A program made the position numbers and the translations under genes. A stretch of DNA of 64,000 nucleotides from Manis javanica. Taxonomy: Eukaryota > Chordata > Mammalia > Pholidota > Manidae. The stretch spans positions 110,626,302-110,690,301 of the forward strand of contig NC_133164.1 in NCBI RefSeq assembly GCF_040802235.1. Reading direction: 5' to 3'. Below, piece after piece: positions 1-12,622 of the stretch (position 1 is its first letter; each line of letters opens with the position of its first letter). The notes under the pieces were generated by a model. It saw nothing but the letters and a program-made list of their open reading frames with translations. It was not told where the DNA came from and did not search any database.

Positions 1-559
1 TGTAATTCCTCCCTGGGTTGGCACAATACTACACCTGCAATCAGCCCTTCTGTAGATATGCTTTATGGAGATACTTCTGTCTAGACTTATCCAGATGTCT
101 CTTGGATTTTTTCCCACTGCATTCAATTTCCTGTCTAAAGGGAGTGAAGGATCCTTCAAACACAGGGCCCTTCATGCTTAGCTAATCCAACTTCCTCATT
201 TTACCCATATTGCAGATTCAGACACGTAAAGATTCACACAGATGCAAATACCTGGTGGTGGTTGGAGGTGGAGAATAATTCTGCTATGATCTGCAAATCA
301 TGCCATTAAAATAAATGAATCCCTGAGGATGAGAGAATCATTTGTATTGCTGACGAAATCATTATTTGAGCCACAGTACCTGATTCGCCATTGTCTGACC
401 AGCCCTTTTTACTGCGAATGCCTCAACCCCTGTAAGAACTATGGACTTCTCCATTTTAACTTTTTCCCACACAGTAAAGTTGAAGTGCTATATAACAAAA
501 TAGCTTTCCATTTGTATCATTTTTTTCTTTTTTATTCCCTCAGGTTTTGAAAGCAAGTA

Positions 560-715
560 TCAACATCAACTTCTTAATTTTCTTGTGTATTCTCTCTCCA
601 ACCAGTCTGTAAGCTATTTGAGAGGTATTTGCTCAGCCTGACATCTCTGGCAGTTCGTATAGCGCCTGACTGGTAGTGGCTCAAATCATGGTCCTTGACT
701 GAACGAATGGATGGG
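560..715 (+). repeat. L2 3'-end fragment
   Basis: Degenerate L2 tail: cagtctgtaagctatttgag, later gcgcctgactggtagtggct and a gaacgaatgg end. Old and heavily diverged. Confidence 0.45.
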
Positions 716-1049
716 TCTTAGATACACAGTCTTCTCAAGGCAGTATATTGTACATTCACTCTGAAAAGACTAACTTACTTAATGTACAATCGACCTTGGT
801 TATTCTGAGAAGCCCTAAAGGGCACATCACCAGCCCAAAGAAAGACTGAAATTTTTGAGGTGCAATTTCCTAGGTCTTTCCTTTCAATCCCATTTTCTCC
901 CCATTTCAATATTTCCTCTGCCCTTACCATACAATGTCATGGGATTTTTTCCCCCAATTTTTTATATCAATATGAAAGCAGTGATAGAAACAAAACAGTG
1001 TAGGATAATCTCATCTTATTTTATTTGGAGTTTACATTAATTTTTTAAG

Positions 1050-1250
1050 CAGTTAGTTTTAAACTTCAGTATGCATCGGAATCACTCACTCAAATGCAGG
1101 ATTTAGGGGTCTATTCCCAGAGATACTGACTCAGTGGGTCCAGGTTCAGGGCCACAAATCTACATTTTTAATAATAATGCCCCCCAACCCCCCATCCTCC
1201 ACACACAAACGTGGCCAGTGAGCCACACAATGAGAATCACTATTTTTAAG
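1050..1250 (+). mobile_element. MER5-like hAT remnant
   Basis: cagtatgcatcggaatcac near the start, agagatactgactcagtggg in the middle and tgagaatcact at the end follow the MER5/MER20 pattern of non-autonomous hAT-Charlie elements. Confidence 0.6.
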
Positions 1251-1834
1251 ACATTTATGGGCAATCAGCCACCTTTCACCATGTGGTGTAAGCAGATTTA
1301 GCCCTGTGTTTTCCTATTCTGCTTTAGGATGGCATAGAAAAGACTGGTGAACTCATACCCATTACAGAGTTAGGAACTTAATGCCTTCACTTTAGATAAT
1401 ATTTACATCTTAAAGAGAATGCCCAGAGAGGGCAAATGTTCACCTAAAAGATAGGGTAGATTTTGAGACATCACCGTAGTTGATGGAAATTAGGATGACA
1501 GGGGAAGGTGCAGTCAGAAGGCACTTGTTTAATATTCAATGTACTCTTGTACTTTCCAAATAATAGAGACCCTCAGTTACCTGGCTACAGGACCTCCATT
1601 TCCTTAGGTTTGTTTATACAAAGCTATTTTAAGCATAGGCTTAATAATCTAATGTCATGGCTTAGGCCACTGTTGAGAATTAATTATTCAGACAATTGTT
1701 AAATTCAGTCCAATTTTATAACCACATGAGCCTCTAGATGTATTAGCCTATATAAGCTTTATCTTCCTGAGCCTCCTTTGGCTAATGAGAACAATTACAG
1801 CTCCTTCCTTGGATGGCTGTGAGGGTAATGTCCC

Positions 1835-2140
1835 TAATACTTGCTACATAGTAAGTACCCAGAAATGCGACTCGTACTGTGTGAGGGCTGGGCACACAGA
1901 CAAGCAGAACGCAAGACCTCTGCCCACACACAATTGTGCACAGATGGCCAAGGATGTATAGAGGAGGGACTCTTAACGGGAAGAGAGGGGGAGTGGGGCA
2001 GTGACAGCTTCATGCTAGTGACAACTGAGGAGGGTTTTGGAGGATGAGTAGGAGCTTTGGGGAGGATGATTCTGGGTCTGCAGAAGAACTTTCTGATAGA
2101 AGTAACAGCTTATGCAAAGTGATGTCTGAAAGAGCCTGGC
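1835..2140 (-). repeat. L2 fragment, antisense
   Basis: The order of text resembles antisense L2: gtacccagaaatgcg, ggaggatgagtaggag, then ttatgcaaagtgatgtctga. The assignment is weak because divergence is high. Confidence 0.4.
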
Positions 2141-2699
2141 TTATATAAGGAAATGGCCAAAGTAGTCTGGTATTGCTGGAATATCGTTAGCAGAGAGGTG
2201 GTTGGGATAGTCTCACAGGCCCACAGCTTGTGGGATCACGCTGGGCCTCTTACTCATAAGGGTGTCATGCTTGGTTTAATGTTCTCCTGTTGTCATTATG
2301 AAATTCTTAATTTCTGAACAAGAGGCCCTGCATTTTCAGTTTGCAGTGGGCCCTGCAAATTATGGAGCCAGTCTCAGGGGCAGATGTGATATATGATTCA
2401 TCAGAAAATGTGTTAAGTATGTGATTATGGGCAAGTTACTCACAGAGATGGAAAATACAGGGTTTTCTTTGCCAGGGGCGGGGGCGGGGGCCGGTCATGT
2501 AAAAATAAATGTTGGTCCCAGAAGTCTTAAGGATATTTCTCTCCAACCTTAGAACTCAGCAAGCAATCGTTTTTGCCATACTTAGATCTTTTAAATATCC
2601 ATCCAAACATACATCTACCATACCAGACATTGGCTGATTATAGGGAATTTCTTTTATTTTAGCTAAGAAAGTGTCAGATTTTTAAATCTTCCAGTGTTG

Positions 2700-3725
2700 A
2701 TTCCTCTTTGAAAGTCTTTTGTGCCCCCTCTCCTGCCAGAATTAATAACCGCTTCTAGAATGTTTTCATGTTATTCTTGTATGTGACTCTTAAATTTTTC
2801 ACATAAATTCCTAGAAATGGAATTGCTAGATCAAACAGTAAGTACATTTTTCATTTTGATAGATATTATTAAATAGTCTTTCAAAGAATTATACAAATTT
2901 ACGTTCTTCCCAGCAACATATGAGATACCATATTTGAAATAACCTTGCCAACACAATCTAGTATCAGAATTTTTTAATTTGCCAATTTAACAGGTGGAAT
3001 CCATGTTATTGTGTTAGTTAATTACATTTATATTATTTAAAAAGAGGTCAAGTATCTTTTCATATATTCAAGACCCATTTGAATGATTTTTCTTTGTGAA
3101 CTGCCTGCCTTTGTTCATTTTTCTGTTGAATATTAGTCTTCTTTCTCTGTCCTGCAAGGGTAATTTACATGTTAGGGATAATACCCCATGTATTTGTCAT
3201 ATGCATTTTTACTTTCTCTATGATATTTCTCCATGAGTAAAATTTTAATCTGTATGTACATAAATTTACCCATCTTTTTCTTCTAAGTCTTCTCATATTT
3301 TTCATGTTCAGAAATCCCTTCTTACTCTGAATGTAAATATTTTTTCGTGAATTAACTTCTTGTATTTTTATGGCTTCATTTTAAAAAATATCTAAATCTT
3401 TGAGAACTTGTTTTGGTGTGATGCATAAGTTAAGGAAACAACTTTTTCCCATTTGTCTCAACAACCAATTATTCTAAATTGAATTTTCCCCACTGACTCA
3501 AAATGCCAACCTTATTATAATTGAAGTTCTCATCTATTTTGGGTCTCTTTAATGCTTCTCTATTCTGTTCCACAGCTCTGCTTATCCACGTGCTGATGTA
3601 AAACTATTTTAGTACTTGATGCTTTCCAAATCTAGGCTTGTCTCCTCTCATTACACCTGCTTTTCACAGACTTTCTGGCTGTTAACTGTTTACTTTTCTA
3701 TATGAACTTTATAATCATCTCTTCT
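2700..3725 (-). mobile_element. Old L1M fragment, antisense
   Basis: Reverse-complement L1 ORF2 end: cctagaaatggaattgctag, then ttgccaatttaacaggtgga and the run of T-rich text to about 3725 that follows L1M consensus order. Highly diverged, with no ORF left. Confidence 0.75.
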
Positions 3726-3729
3726 GTAG

Positions 3730-3990
3730 TTGGTGACGTGATCAGATCTGAATTTCACATAGATCACTCTGGCTACAGTGTGCAGAACAAGAGTGCATGA
3801 AGGAGGAGCAGAAAAAAATGCTATTTCAGGGGTTTACAAGAGGATGAGGACAACTTGCACTAGGATGGTGGCAGCAGAGATGGAAAAAAATAGGATCAAG
3901 AATATAGAAGAAAAATTGGTGAGACTTGGTGATGAGTATGATGTGGCAGTTTAGGAAGAGGCAGGTGGTTTTCTAGTCTTGCTTGAGGCA
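3730..3990 (-). repeat. L2 fragment, antisense
   Basis: It reads gtgatcagatctgaatttc, agatcactctggctacagtg, aggatggtggcagcagagat, then gacttggtgatgagtatgat. This is the internal L2 text in antisense order, directly after the L1M. Confidence 0.65.
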
Positions 3991-4384
3991 ACCTGGTATT
4001 TAATCCAGTTCTGTGCAGTCCCCAGTCTGGATCAATCCAAGGATGCAGGGTAAGTTTCAGAGGTGCTCTGACAATCAGGGTCCTCTTAAAAAAAAAAAAG
4101 ACCTGGAGCTCTTCTGTAAATAAATACCATGGATTCAGATGAGCTATCCCAAAGTGAATTGCCTCCTGCACCATGACCTGTATTAGGAATACCAAACCAG
4201 CTTCTAGGCTGTGGGGTATACCCATGTCCTCAAACCTAAATGGTTCTAAATGGCAAAAGTGTATTCTGAGACATTCTGTCACATCACATTTGGGTCCTGC
4301 AGAATCAACTTGTGGTTAGTGAAGACAAAATATGACACTTCATAAGTTTTTCTTTCTTCAGTTTCTCAAAAAGTTAAACAGAAT

Positions 4385-4935
4385 TACCAGAAGAGTCCAC
4401 TCTTAAGTATATACCCAAAAGAATTGAAAGCAGGGACTCAAACAGATATTTGTACATCAATGTTTCTAGCAGCATTATTCACAATAGCCAAAAAGTAGAA
4501 ACAACCTCAATATCCATCATCAGATGAATTTGAAAAATACAGTATATACATGCAAAGGAATATTATTCAGCCTTCAAAAGGAATGACATTCTGACACATG
4601 CTTCATGGATGAACCTAGAAAGCATTGTGCCTAGTGAAATAAGCCAGAAACAAAAGGACAAATATTTCATGATTCTACTTATATAAGGTACCTAGAATAT
4701 GCAAATTCATAGAAACACAAAGTAGAATAGAGTTTACCAGGGGCTGTGGGGATGGGGAAATGGGGAGATATTGTTGAATGGATATAGAGTTTCCATTTGC
4801 GATGATTAAAAAGTTCTGGGGCTAGATAGTGATGATGGTTGCACAAGATTGAGAATTTAATACCACTGAATTATGTGCTTAAAATGGTTAAAATGATAAA
4901 TTTTATGTTACATAAATTTTGCCAAATTAAAAAAG
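4385..4935 (+). mobile_element. L1M 3' end
   Basis: Sense L1 ORF2 end and 3' UTR: tatacccaaaagaattgaaa, gcagcattattcacaatagc, aggaatattattcagccttc, and a tail with ttaaaatggttaaaatgata and an A-rich end. Diverged and 5'-truncated. Confidence 0.88.
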
Positions 4936-6084
4936 AACATATTTATTTTAGAATTTCTTATTTTATGAAAGAATATGTCATGACAGAGGCATCTCCTTTA
5001 CCACTGAGACAAATTATGATCATGTGGTTATGGTTATAAGTCAAATTAGTTCTCCGAGACCTAGATATTACGGAGTAGGCAATACATGATCTCACCCAAA
5101 ACAATGCAAAATATTTTGGGAAACAAACTACAGAGCCTGCATCTCCGGAAATCCCCTCCCAAGCAGCTAACCACAAAGGGAGGAAACATAACAGGGTGAA
5201 ACCAAAAGTTTACAGTCAAAACTTAGAGTTCATGTTATTTCTTTCTGCGCAAGATAAACACAGTGCCAACGTGCACTGAGAAATGATCCGATCATAGCAC
5301 TTAAGCTTTCCTTGCCTTCATCTTTCCTTACTCCATATTTTAGGGATAGTTTGTTCCCCAGTATCTTTTTAAGCAAATAGGTCTAAAGCATTCCATTAAA
5401 CAGAAGCTGTTTAAAACTCACTGGACAAATCACCTGAATATTAAGTCACAGAAATAGGCAGTGTCCATTAAAGAGCTCTGAAGGCAGCTAGGGATAAAAC
5501 TGAGTTACTATGGGTCAAATGCTATTACAGATGACCACTGAACTAGAGGCTGTCAAGCTACCAATACTATACTACCTCCATGCAAAAAAAATACACACAT
5601 ACATATATTTGTTTCAGAGGATACCTTTAGTGGAATGTGTCATAAAATGCAGGAACATCTAAATGCACTAATAACCAATCTGTAGAGTGAAAAGTAACAG
5701 AAAAAAGAAAGCATAGTTGATTAATATTGCACAAATAACTGGTTGTCAATTACTTAGAGTGATAAAATCTTTAACAAAGCATTTCTAAAAGCAAATTTTT
5801 CTAAACATCCAGTCATCATGAGCTCAAAGAATGTGCAAACGTTCAGGGTGGGCTCAGTGAGAGTGCATTAAGGGAGGGTACAGGATGATGCTTCTCAAGG
5901 TGGGTAGGTAGGAGTCCTTTCAAGTCATTGCTGTGTATGATGAGGATATCTACAAGCTTCTGGATATGAAGGAGCTTGGGAAAAATGCAAGATGTTAAAA
6001 TGAAACTTTCAGCTGAGGTCCTTGAAATAGACACTACATTCTAAAGCAGTACAAGGATACTTAAGGGCAGGATTTACAAAGCAG

Positions 6085-6985
6085 ATGGCATAGTAAAAAA
6101 TAAAAATAAAATAAAATAACCACCACACACCTGTTAGAATAGCCAAAATCTGGAATACTGACAACACCAAATGCTGGCCAGGTTTGTGGAGCAACAGGAA
6201 CTCTCATTCATTGTTACAGGAATACAAAAGTATATAGCCACTTTGGGAGACAGCTCGGTGGTTTCTCAACAAACTGAGCATACACTTACCATATGGTCCA
6301 AGCAATCATGCTCTTTGGCATTTACCCAGAGGAGTTGAAAACTTATGTCTACACCAAAACCTGCACACGGATGTTTATAGAAGCCTTATTCATAACTGCC
6401 AAAACTTGAAAGCAACCAAGATGTCCTTCAACAGGTGAATGGATAAATAAACTACAGTAGACCCAGACAATGGAATATGATCCAGGGCTAAAAAGAAATG
6501 AGCTGTTGAGCCATGAAAGGTATGTAATCGGAAAAGATTACATACTGTATGATTCCAGTGATGCAACATTCAGGAAAAGGCAAAACTATGGAGAAAATAT
6601 AAAGATTCATGGTTGCCAGGGATAAGGATAAGGGAGATAAACAGGTGGAGCATGGAGCACAGAGGATTTTTAGACACTGAAAAATACTCTGTATGACATT
6701 GTAATGATGGATACATGTCATTATATATTTTTCTAAATCCACAGAATGTACAACACCATAAGTGAATTTTAAGGCAAACCATGGACTGTTGGTGATTATG
6801 ATGTGACAATGTAGGTTCATCATTTGTAACAAATGCATCATTCTGGTGAGTAAGATGATGATGGGGGAGGCTATATAGTGAGGGGACAAGGGGTATATAG
6901 GAAATCCATGTATCATTCTCTGACTTTTGTCATAAACCTAAAACTGCTCTAAAAAATGAAGTTAAAAAATAGTATAAATTGATTA
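6085..6985 (+). mobile_element. L1M 3' end, copy A
   Basis: Sense L1 text from ccacacacctgttagaatag through ggatgtttatagaagcctta to cctaaaactgctctaaaaaa. A related copy lies at 13785-14600. Confidence 0.88.
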
Positions 6986-7239
6986 TCCACTTGGAAAAAA
7001 AAATTTTTTAAACCCATGGGTGTTTTGCTAATTAAGCATCTACAGAAGATGTTGTGAAATCAGACACAGTCCCTAGAGAGACAAATTGGCTTAGGCAATG
7101 ATCAGAATATGCCACTCCAAAATATGCTGTTTTGGCATAATGATTATTTTAAGCTGAAGACATCTGAGATTCAACAGATGCAACAACAAAAAAAAGAAAA
7201 AATACTTCAGAAAGCTTCCCTTGTCTAACTAAAAGCAGT

Positions 7240-7690
7240 AACTTCTGGAAAATACAGCTGCCATAAATTCCTCTTCAGGGTGGATCTACTCCCAAATGGG
7301 AGACCAGGAATAAAATCTACCCCAGATTTCTTCTCTAGGGAACTGTTAGGCTTCTGATGAAGATGTAAAGACCACTAGCCCCCGTATAGATAAACATTAC
7401 CGCAGATTTTCTTGTCTCCTTCTGTTCCCTAATAATCCATTTGCCTTTCCTAAAGAAACCTATTTGTTCCTCCACAGTAAGCCATTTCTCCCTGTTGCCT
7501 TTCTTCTGCTAAATTAGGTATGTAACCCTTTACCCATTTAAGGATCCAGCTACTTCCTTTGATGGTTCCCCTGTGCATATGAAATAGACTTCTTCTCCTG
7601 TTAATCTGTTTTTTGTGGGTGTAATTCACAGGCCCCCAGCACTGAATTTAAGAGTGTAGAGGAAAAGTAGTTTTTTTTCCCTTCTCCTAC
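7240..7690 (+). mobile_element. LTR-type retroelement remnant, copy A
   Basis: The layout resembles a solo LTR 3' half: a pyrimidine-rich body, aggtatgtaaccctttaccc, then ttctcctgttaatctgtttt and aggcccccagcactgaattt. The same ordered blocks occur inverted at 38730-39240. No protein-coding part is seen. I cannot name the family with confidence. Confidence 0.5.
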
Positions 7691-8844
7691 TGCAAAAAGG
7701 GGAATTTTTTGGCTTAGCCAGCTGAGTTGCAGGAAAGGTGGATTTGAGCTGGGCCTCGGGGATGAACACACCATGGGCTGGAGCACCACCAGTCCTCTCC
7801 ATCTCTCATTTCCACTTGTCTCAGTCTTAGCAGTCACTTTCTCCCACCACATATGGGCTTCTTCCCCACACCAGAGGAGACCTGGCCACCAAATGGCTCA
7901 CACTCCTACCTAACAGGTTTATTACCTGAGTCAGCCTGAGACGTCTTCATCTGGTTGAAGGTCAGAAACACCCAGGACTTGTCCAGCTTGGGGAACATAT
8001 TTACCTCCAGCCAATGACTGAGTCAGGGAAGCAGAATGGTGAGGAACTAGGGGCTCCCGCTGACCCACATGTTGAGAAGCTGCACTTCTGTGAAGAGAGT
8101 GCTGCTCCAGGCAGACAAAACAATAATGGTTCAATGCACAGTCCTTACAAACAGCATTGTGAAGCCCTTAGGAACACAGTCAGGCCACCTTGTGGCCTCC
8201 CATGGCATCCTGAATCCCTGGATTTCTCTGCCAACACTGGGCTGGCAGGGGTGGTTGGGAGCAGTGGGATCCTGCCCTGAATCACAGCCAGTCTTCTGCA
8301 GCCTTTTTAGCTTGTCAATTCTCAGCTCTCAGAGGGCTAGACCCTTCTCTATTCTATCTTGCTTTATTTAGACAATTTCTGGAATAATGTTGCCAGTATT
8401 CGAGATGCTTATCATCTCTTCCACATAACTCCTGTTTCCCCCGACTCCATACTCCCTTGATTTGGTGTTATTTGTGTGTCTTAAAAACTCAGACCCCAAA
8501 CTAAATTACGCTGTGCTCTTCTTCAGCATAGACCTTGAATTATCAAATTATCAAATAATGTGAGTAGAGTGAGAGTGAAGATCGGCCTTCCACCCCACTC
8601 TCTGCCCACTACCAGCTCTGTCTTCATCTCCCCTCTTGGCTTGGCTCGCCTCCTGCCAATACCCACCCTGCACAGTTAACCATAAAAGAACGTAAGAGAA
8701 GTGTCTCTGCACTTGTAAAATCTGTGTATCGTGCCCTTCGAAGCCTTAGGGAGATAAATTTAGACATAAAACAGGAAGTAATTCTCTATGTGGCTGAGAG
8801 AGATCTAAGAGAAGTTATTGCCCCACAGTATTTTAACGCTGAAA

Positions 8845-9050
8845 TGTGGGGCAGCAATCGCAAACACTAACATGGGTCAGAACCACCTGGAGGGCTCGTT
8901 AAGCCACATACTGTCGGGCCCAGCCCCGGAGTCTCTGTTCAGCAGGTTTGGGGTAGGGCCTAAGAATTTGCTTTTCTAAAAAGCTGATGCTGTTGGTCCA
9001 GGGGACCCCAGTTTGAAAATTGTTATGGTAGAGATTTAAGAAGAGACAGA
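8845..9050 (+). mobile_element. MER5A-like hAT remnant
   Basis: cagaaccacctggagggctc, aagaatttgcttttctaaa and gctgatgctgttggtccagg match the MER5A consensus in order. TIRs are degraded. Confidence 0.7.
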
Positions 9051-10329
9051 AAACATCTCTACACCACAGACTGTCGTCCAAAATTGAAGGTGTTGGCCTA
9101 GGTGCTCTTTAGGGCTGACATTCCATGATTACACTGATAAACAGGGGGACTACACATGTTCTGGGCAATCTATTCTCATTATCATGAAGTAATTATTGAT
9201 TATTGAGATACCATAAAAATTTCCAGGATATTCACAGCTCTGATCTATATGCAGCAAAACCTCATTAAACAAAATTCATTAAAGTTACTTAAGGTGAAAA
9301 TCTTAAATTATGGAATATTTTAAACAAATGCCCTTTTATTCATCATCTCAACTGGTCACCTACGAAAATGCTTCAAAGAAAAGCTTGCATTGACATAGCT
9401 TTACAGAACAAATTAATAATTAGCATGTAAGGATTAGTATGTAATTAATGTTTAAAGGCCTTAAGTATGATTTAAACTGTTGATCAACAAAACAGGTATC
9501 TTCTCGCCTTTCCCCCAACAAATAAATATTACTTGCATTTTAAAACTGTGTCCACTCTCCTGAAATAGCTATGCGTGCTCTTAACATCTAATATTAGCAT
9601 GTGACTAATATGCTACAATTTGAACAGTTATTTAAATATTGCTCCTTTGGCCCACATAAATACATTTTATTTTGATGCTTATTTGCTAAACTGAAAGGAT
9701 TCCACAGTCCTGGAGCAGCTGTGTCATCCTGCATGGATAGTCTTTGATCACATGCTCTCCTCCCTCTGAGACCTAATGCCCTTCCACTCAAAATCTTGGC
9801 AATTCTTAGAAAAATCTTAGAAATGAAGAGGACTCAGAAAGTGTCTACTCTATACCCCCAATCTAACCCACCCAAGGTGTCCTCAGGGTACCATGCCAAG
9901 GAATTCCCAGACTCTGAGTGGACAGCCTTAGCAAACATGAGATTTGAATCAATTCTTGATGCTAACACCTTGTAAGGAGTCTGCAAAGGTACCTCTATCA
10001 GTAAACTGAAGAATAACCGTTGGTAAACTCAGTAAATCCCAGGAAACTGAGAACAGGTCAACTATGGAGGCATGGAGTAGAGCCATATTTAATCACCTTT
10101 CTACTTAAGTGGGCAAATGTTACTGTTATTAACCAGGAATGCTCACGGTTGTCACATTTTTTTTAAAGTATAAAGTATACCATTATTACCTAGGAAATAA
10201 TCATGCCTTCATTAGTCAGATTCCTTTAACTCTGAGTCCACCATTTCTAATCCTAGAAAGTTACTTCTCTTTGTCCCTTTGGTAAGTTACTGACTACATA
10301 CACCAGCAATACAAAAATATAATACAGGA

Positions 10330-10460
10330 ATCCTAAGATTCAAAACCTTGCTTTGTTACTTTTTCATGTTTCTGTAATTTTTGTCTCCTCAACAAGATCT
10401 TAGGTTCCTAGAAAACACGGGTTCTGTTTTGTATTTTGTGTCCCTTGTCAGCTGTATCTG
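10330..10460 (+). repeat. L2 3'-end fragment, weak
   Basis: ctcaacaagatcttaggttc, gaaaacacgggttctgtttt and tgtgtcccttgtcagctgta follow the L2 tail pattern (segment before 'stop-and-count' tail), heavily diverged. Confidence 0.35.
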
Positions 10461-11457
10461 AAGAGATAGGCAGGATCTGTAATCCCAAGTCCCCATACCA
10501 ATGTCAGCTTGGTTCCCAAGGGATATACATATGTATATGTAAGAGGGGCATGTTATACAGGGGACATTTCAGGCAAATGTACTCTCTTTACCACTGGGTA
10601 AGTCATCAGTCAAAATCCTTAGGGTGGGATTCTTCCTTGATGGAATGGCATAGACTAATGGGGAACCACTACTTTACCTCAAGGCCCAGAGCAGAGCCAG
10701 CCTCATCTGTTCTTTCCACACTTCCTGTCTTCTAGATGCCACCCTGATCCCACACCCCACCCCTGGTCTAGTTGGCCTTGGTTCCAAGACCCTAGGGCTG
10801 CAGTAAGGCATTCCCAAACAAGACAGCAGGATGCAACAGACCTAATAAGCAGAAGGGGCCAGTCTCTACACAGAAGAACAGAAATACAAATACCCAGGAA
10901 GGTGAAAGTGACAGCAGATTGGCTGGCGGTAAGTCAGAACCAACCAGAGGAAGGTGCATGGCTACCATCTTGATGATCCTTTAAAGGTAAACTGGATAAT
11001 TTTTTTCATGCACCAGCAATATGGTCCCTTGTTTAGGATACTCATAAAGGTCCTATCTCTTTGGAACCCTGGCTGGGCAGGTGAATTCAGAGATCCTACT
11101 GGAGAGGGAGAATTCAAAAGGAGATCGGAACTAGGGTGGGGGGCAATGCCCATGTGAGAAGATGGTAGAAGCTGGATGTGTGGAAGAATAAAGAGCCTTT
11201 CTTCCTTAAGAGTGGGCCTAATAGACCGGCCTTCACCTGTTCCTCTTGGACTCTCTATGGGTCTTCTATGATTGTCCCAGTTTTATCATTCTGACTCTGA
11301 AGAGAAAGAAGAAAAATCAAGTGGCCTTGGAGAATTCCGCCCTTTGACTCTCATCAGAGGTCCCTCCAGCACTATGCCCTTGATTCCATCACCAACATAC
11401 AGAAATACCTGTTCTCCAAAGGTAGAATGGAAGGCAAGGATCCTGGGCTCTCCCTAG

Positions 11458-11640
11458 AGCAATGGTTCTCATCTTGGCTAACAAAGTAGATGGAGAATTA
11501 AGAAAAAAATCTCAGTGACCAGGCAGTATCCCCAAGCCAATTAAATAAGAATCTTGGGTGAGACCCAGAGATTAGTGTATTTTAAAACCCCTACATGATT
11601 CTTATGTATAGTCAAGGCTGAGTACCTTGACTGCCATGGA
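11458..11640 (+). mobile_element. MER20-like hAT remnant
   Basis: It starts agcaatggttctcatcttgg, close to the CAGTGGTTCTCAA terminal repeat of MER20/MER5-type elements. It ends with gattcttatgtatagtcaag. It lies immediately upstream of the split copy. Confidence 0.6.
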
Positions 11641-11794
11641 GATTAAGCCTCCCTTCTAAAGCCTGGCTGTACATTAAAATCAGTTCTTGAGAGACTTTAA
11701 AAACTATGGATGCCTGCATCCCAGGCCAGCTGAAATCAGAATCACTGGGATTATGGCCCAGGTATCAGTATGTTTTTAAGGTTCCTTGGGTTAT

Positions 11795-12372
11795 TCCTTT
11801 TGTGTGTATGTGGTAAACTATATGTAACATAAAATTTACTATTTTTAAGTGTACAGTTTAGTGGCATTAAGTATATTCACAATGTTGTACAACCATCACC
11901 ATCATCCATCTGCAGAACTTTTTCATAGTCCCAAACAGAAACTGTGTCCATTAAGCAAACCTCACCATTCCCCTCCTACCCCCAGGCCCTGGTAACCTCA
12001 ATTCTACTTTCTGTCCCTATGAATATGTCACTTTTAGGTACCTCATATAAATGGAATCATACAGTATTTGTCCTTATGTGACTGGTTTCTTTCACTTGGC
12101 AGAATGCTTTCTTAGTTCATCCATGTTGTAGCATGTGTCAGAATCTCCTTCCTTTTTAAGGCTGCATAATATTCTATTATTCAATGTATCACATTTTGTT
12201 TATCCATTCATCTGTTAATAGACATTTGGGATGTTTCCACCTTTTGGCTCATGTGAATAATGTTGCTATTAATATTGGGGTACAGGGATTTGTTTGAGTC
12301 CCTGCTTTCAATTCATCTGGGCATATACCCAGAAGTGGGACTGATGGATCATATGGCAGTTCTATGCTTAAC
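11795..12372 (-). mobile_element. Old L1M fragment, antisense
   Basis: On the + strand it reads as reverse-complement L1 ORF2 end and 3' UTR, with typical text such as ggctgcataatattctatta and tttatccattcatctgttaa. It interrupts a MER20-like element and is itself interrupted by the U6-L1 chimera. Confidence 0.85.
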
Positions 12373-12521
12373 TTTTTTCCCTCAGTTTTATTGAGATATG
12401 ACTGACATACAGCACTATATAAGTTTAGGGTACATAACATAATGATGTGACTTACATATATCATGAGATGATTATCATAATAGATTTAGTTAACATTCAT
12501 CATCTTTATAGATGCAAAAAA
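12373..12521 (-). mobile_element. L1 3' end fused to the U6 copy
   Basis: On the minus strand this follows U6 directly. It reads as an L1 3' UTR (text like tatgtaccctaaacttatat) and ends in ataaaactgaggg plus an A-run. Such U6-L1 chimeras arise by template switching of L1 reverse transcriptase. Confidence 0.75.
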
Positions 12522-12622
12522 GAAAAACAGGGAATGTTTTACAAATCTGAGTGTCATCCTTATGCAGAACTAATCTTCTGTGTACTGTTCCAATTTTAGT
12601 ATACACACTGCCAAAGAACATG
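12522..12622 (-). pseudogene. U6 snRNA retropseudogene, 5' part of a U6-L1 chimera
   Basis: The reverse complement matches U6 almost throughout: ggcagtgtgtatactaaaat, then tggaacagtacacagaagat and aaggatgacact. It carries many substitutions, and a net deletion of about six bases where U6 has CATGGCCCCTGCGC. Its 3' end runs directly into an L1 3' end in the same orientation (12373-12521). It lacks U6 promoter context and the intact 5' end, so it is not expected to be functional. Confidence 0.88.

Noticed and set aside
3896-4282. 128-codon minus-strand ORF
   Set aside because: It spans an L2 fragment and unique DNA, has no domain, no splice context and no recognisable homology.
6488-6916. 142-codon minus-strand ORF
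   Set aside because: It lies entirely inside an L1M 3' end read on the wrong strand. No recognisable protein.
8014-8371. Overlapping ORFs of 88 and 100 codons
   Set aside because: Unique intergenic sequence with no conserved domain and two overlapping frames. No evidence that either is translated.
12522-12622. Functional U6 snRNA gene
   Set aside because: Many substitutions, an internal deletion, a damaged 5' end and fusion to an L1 tail all argue for a retropseudogene.
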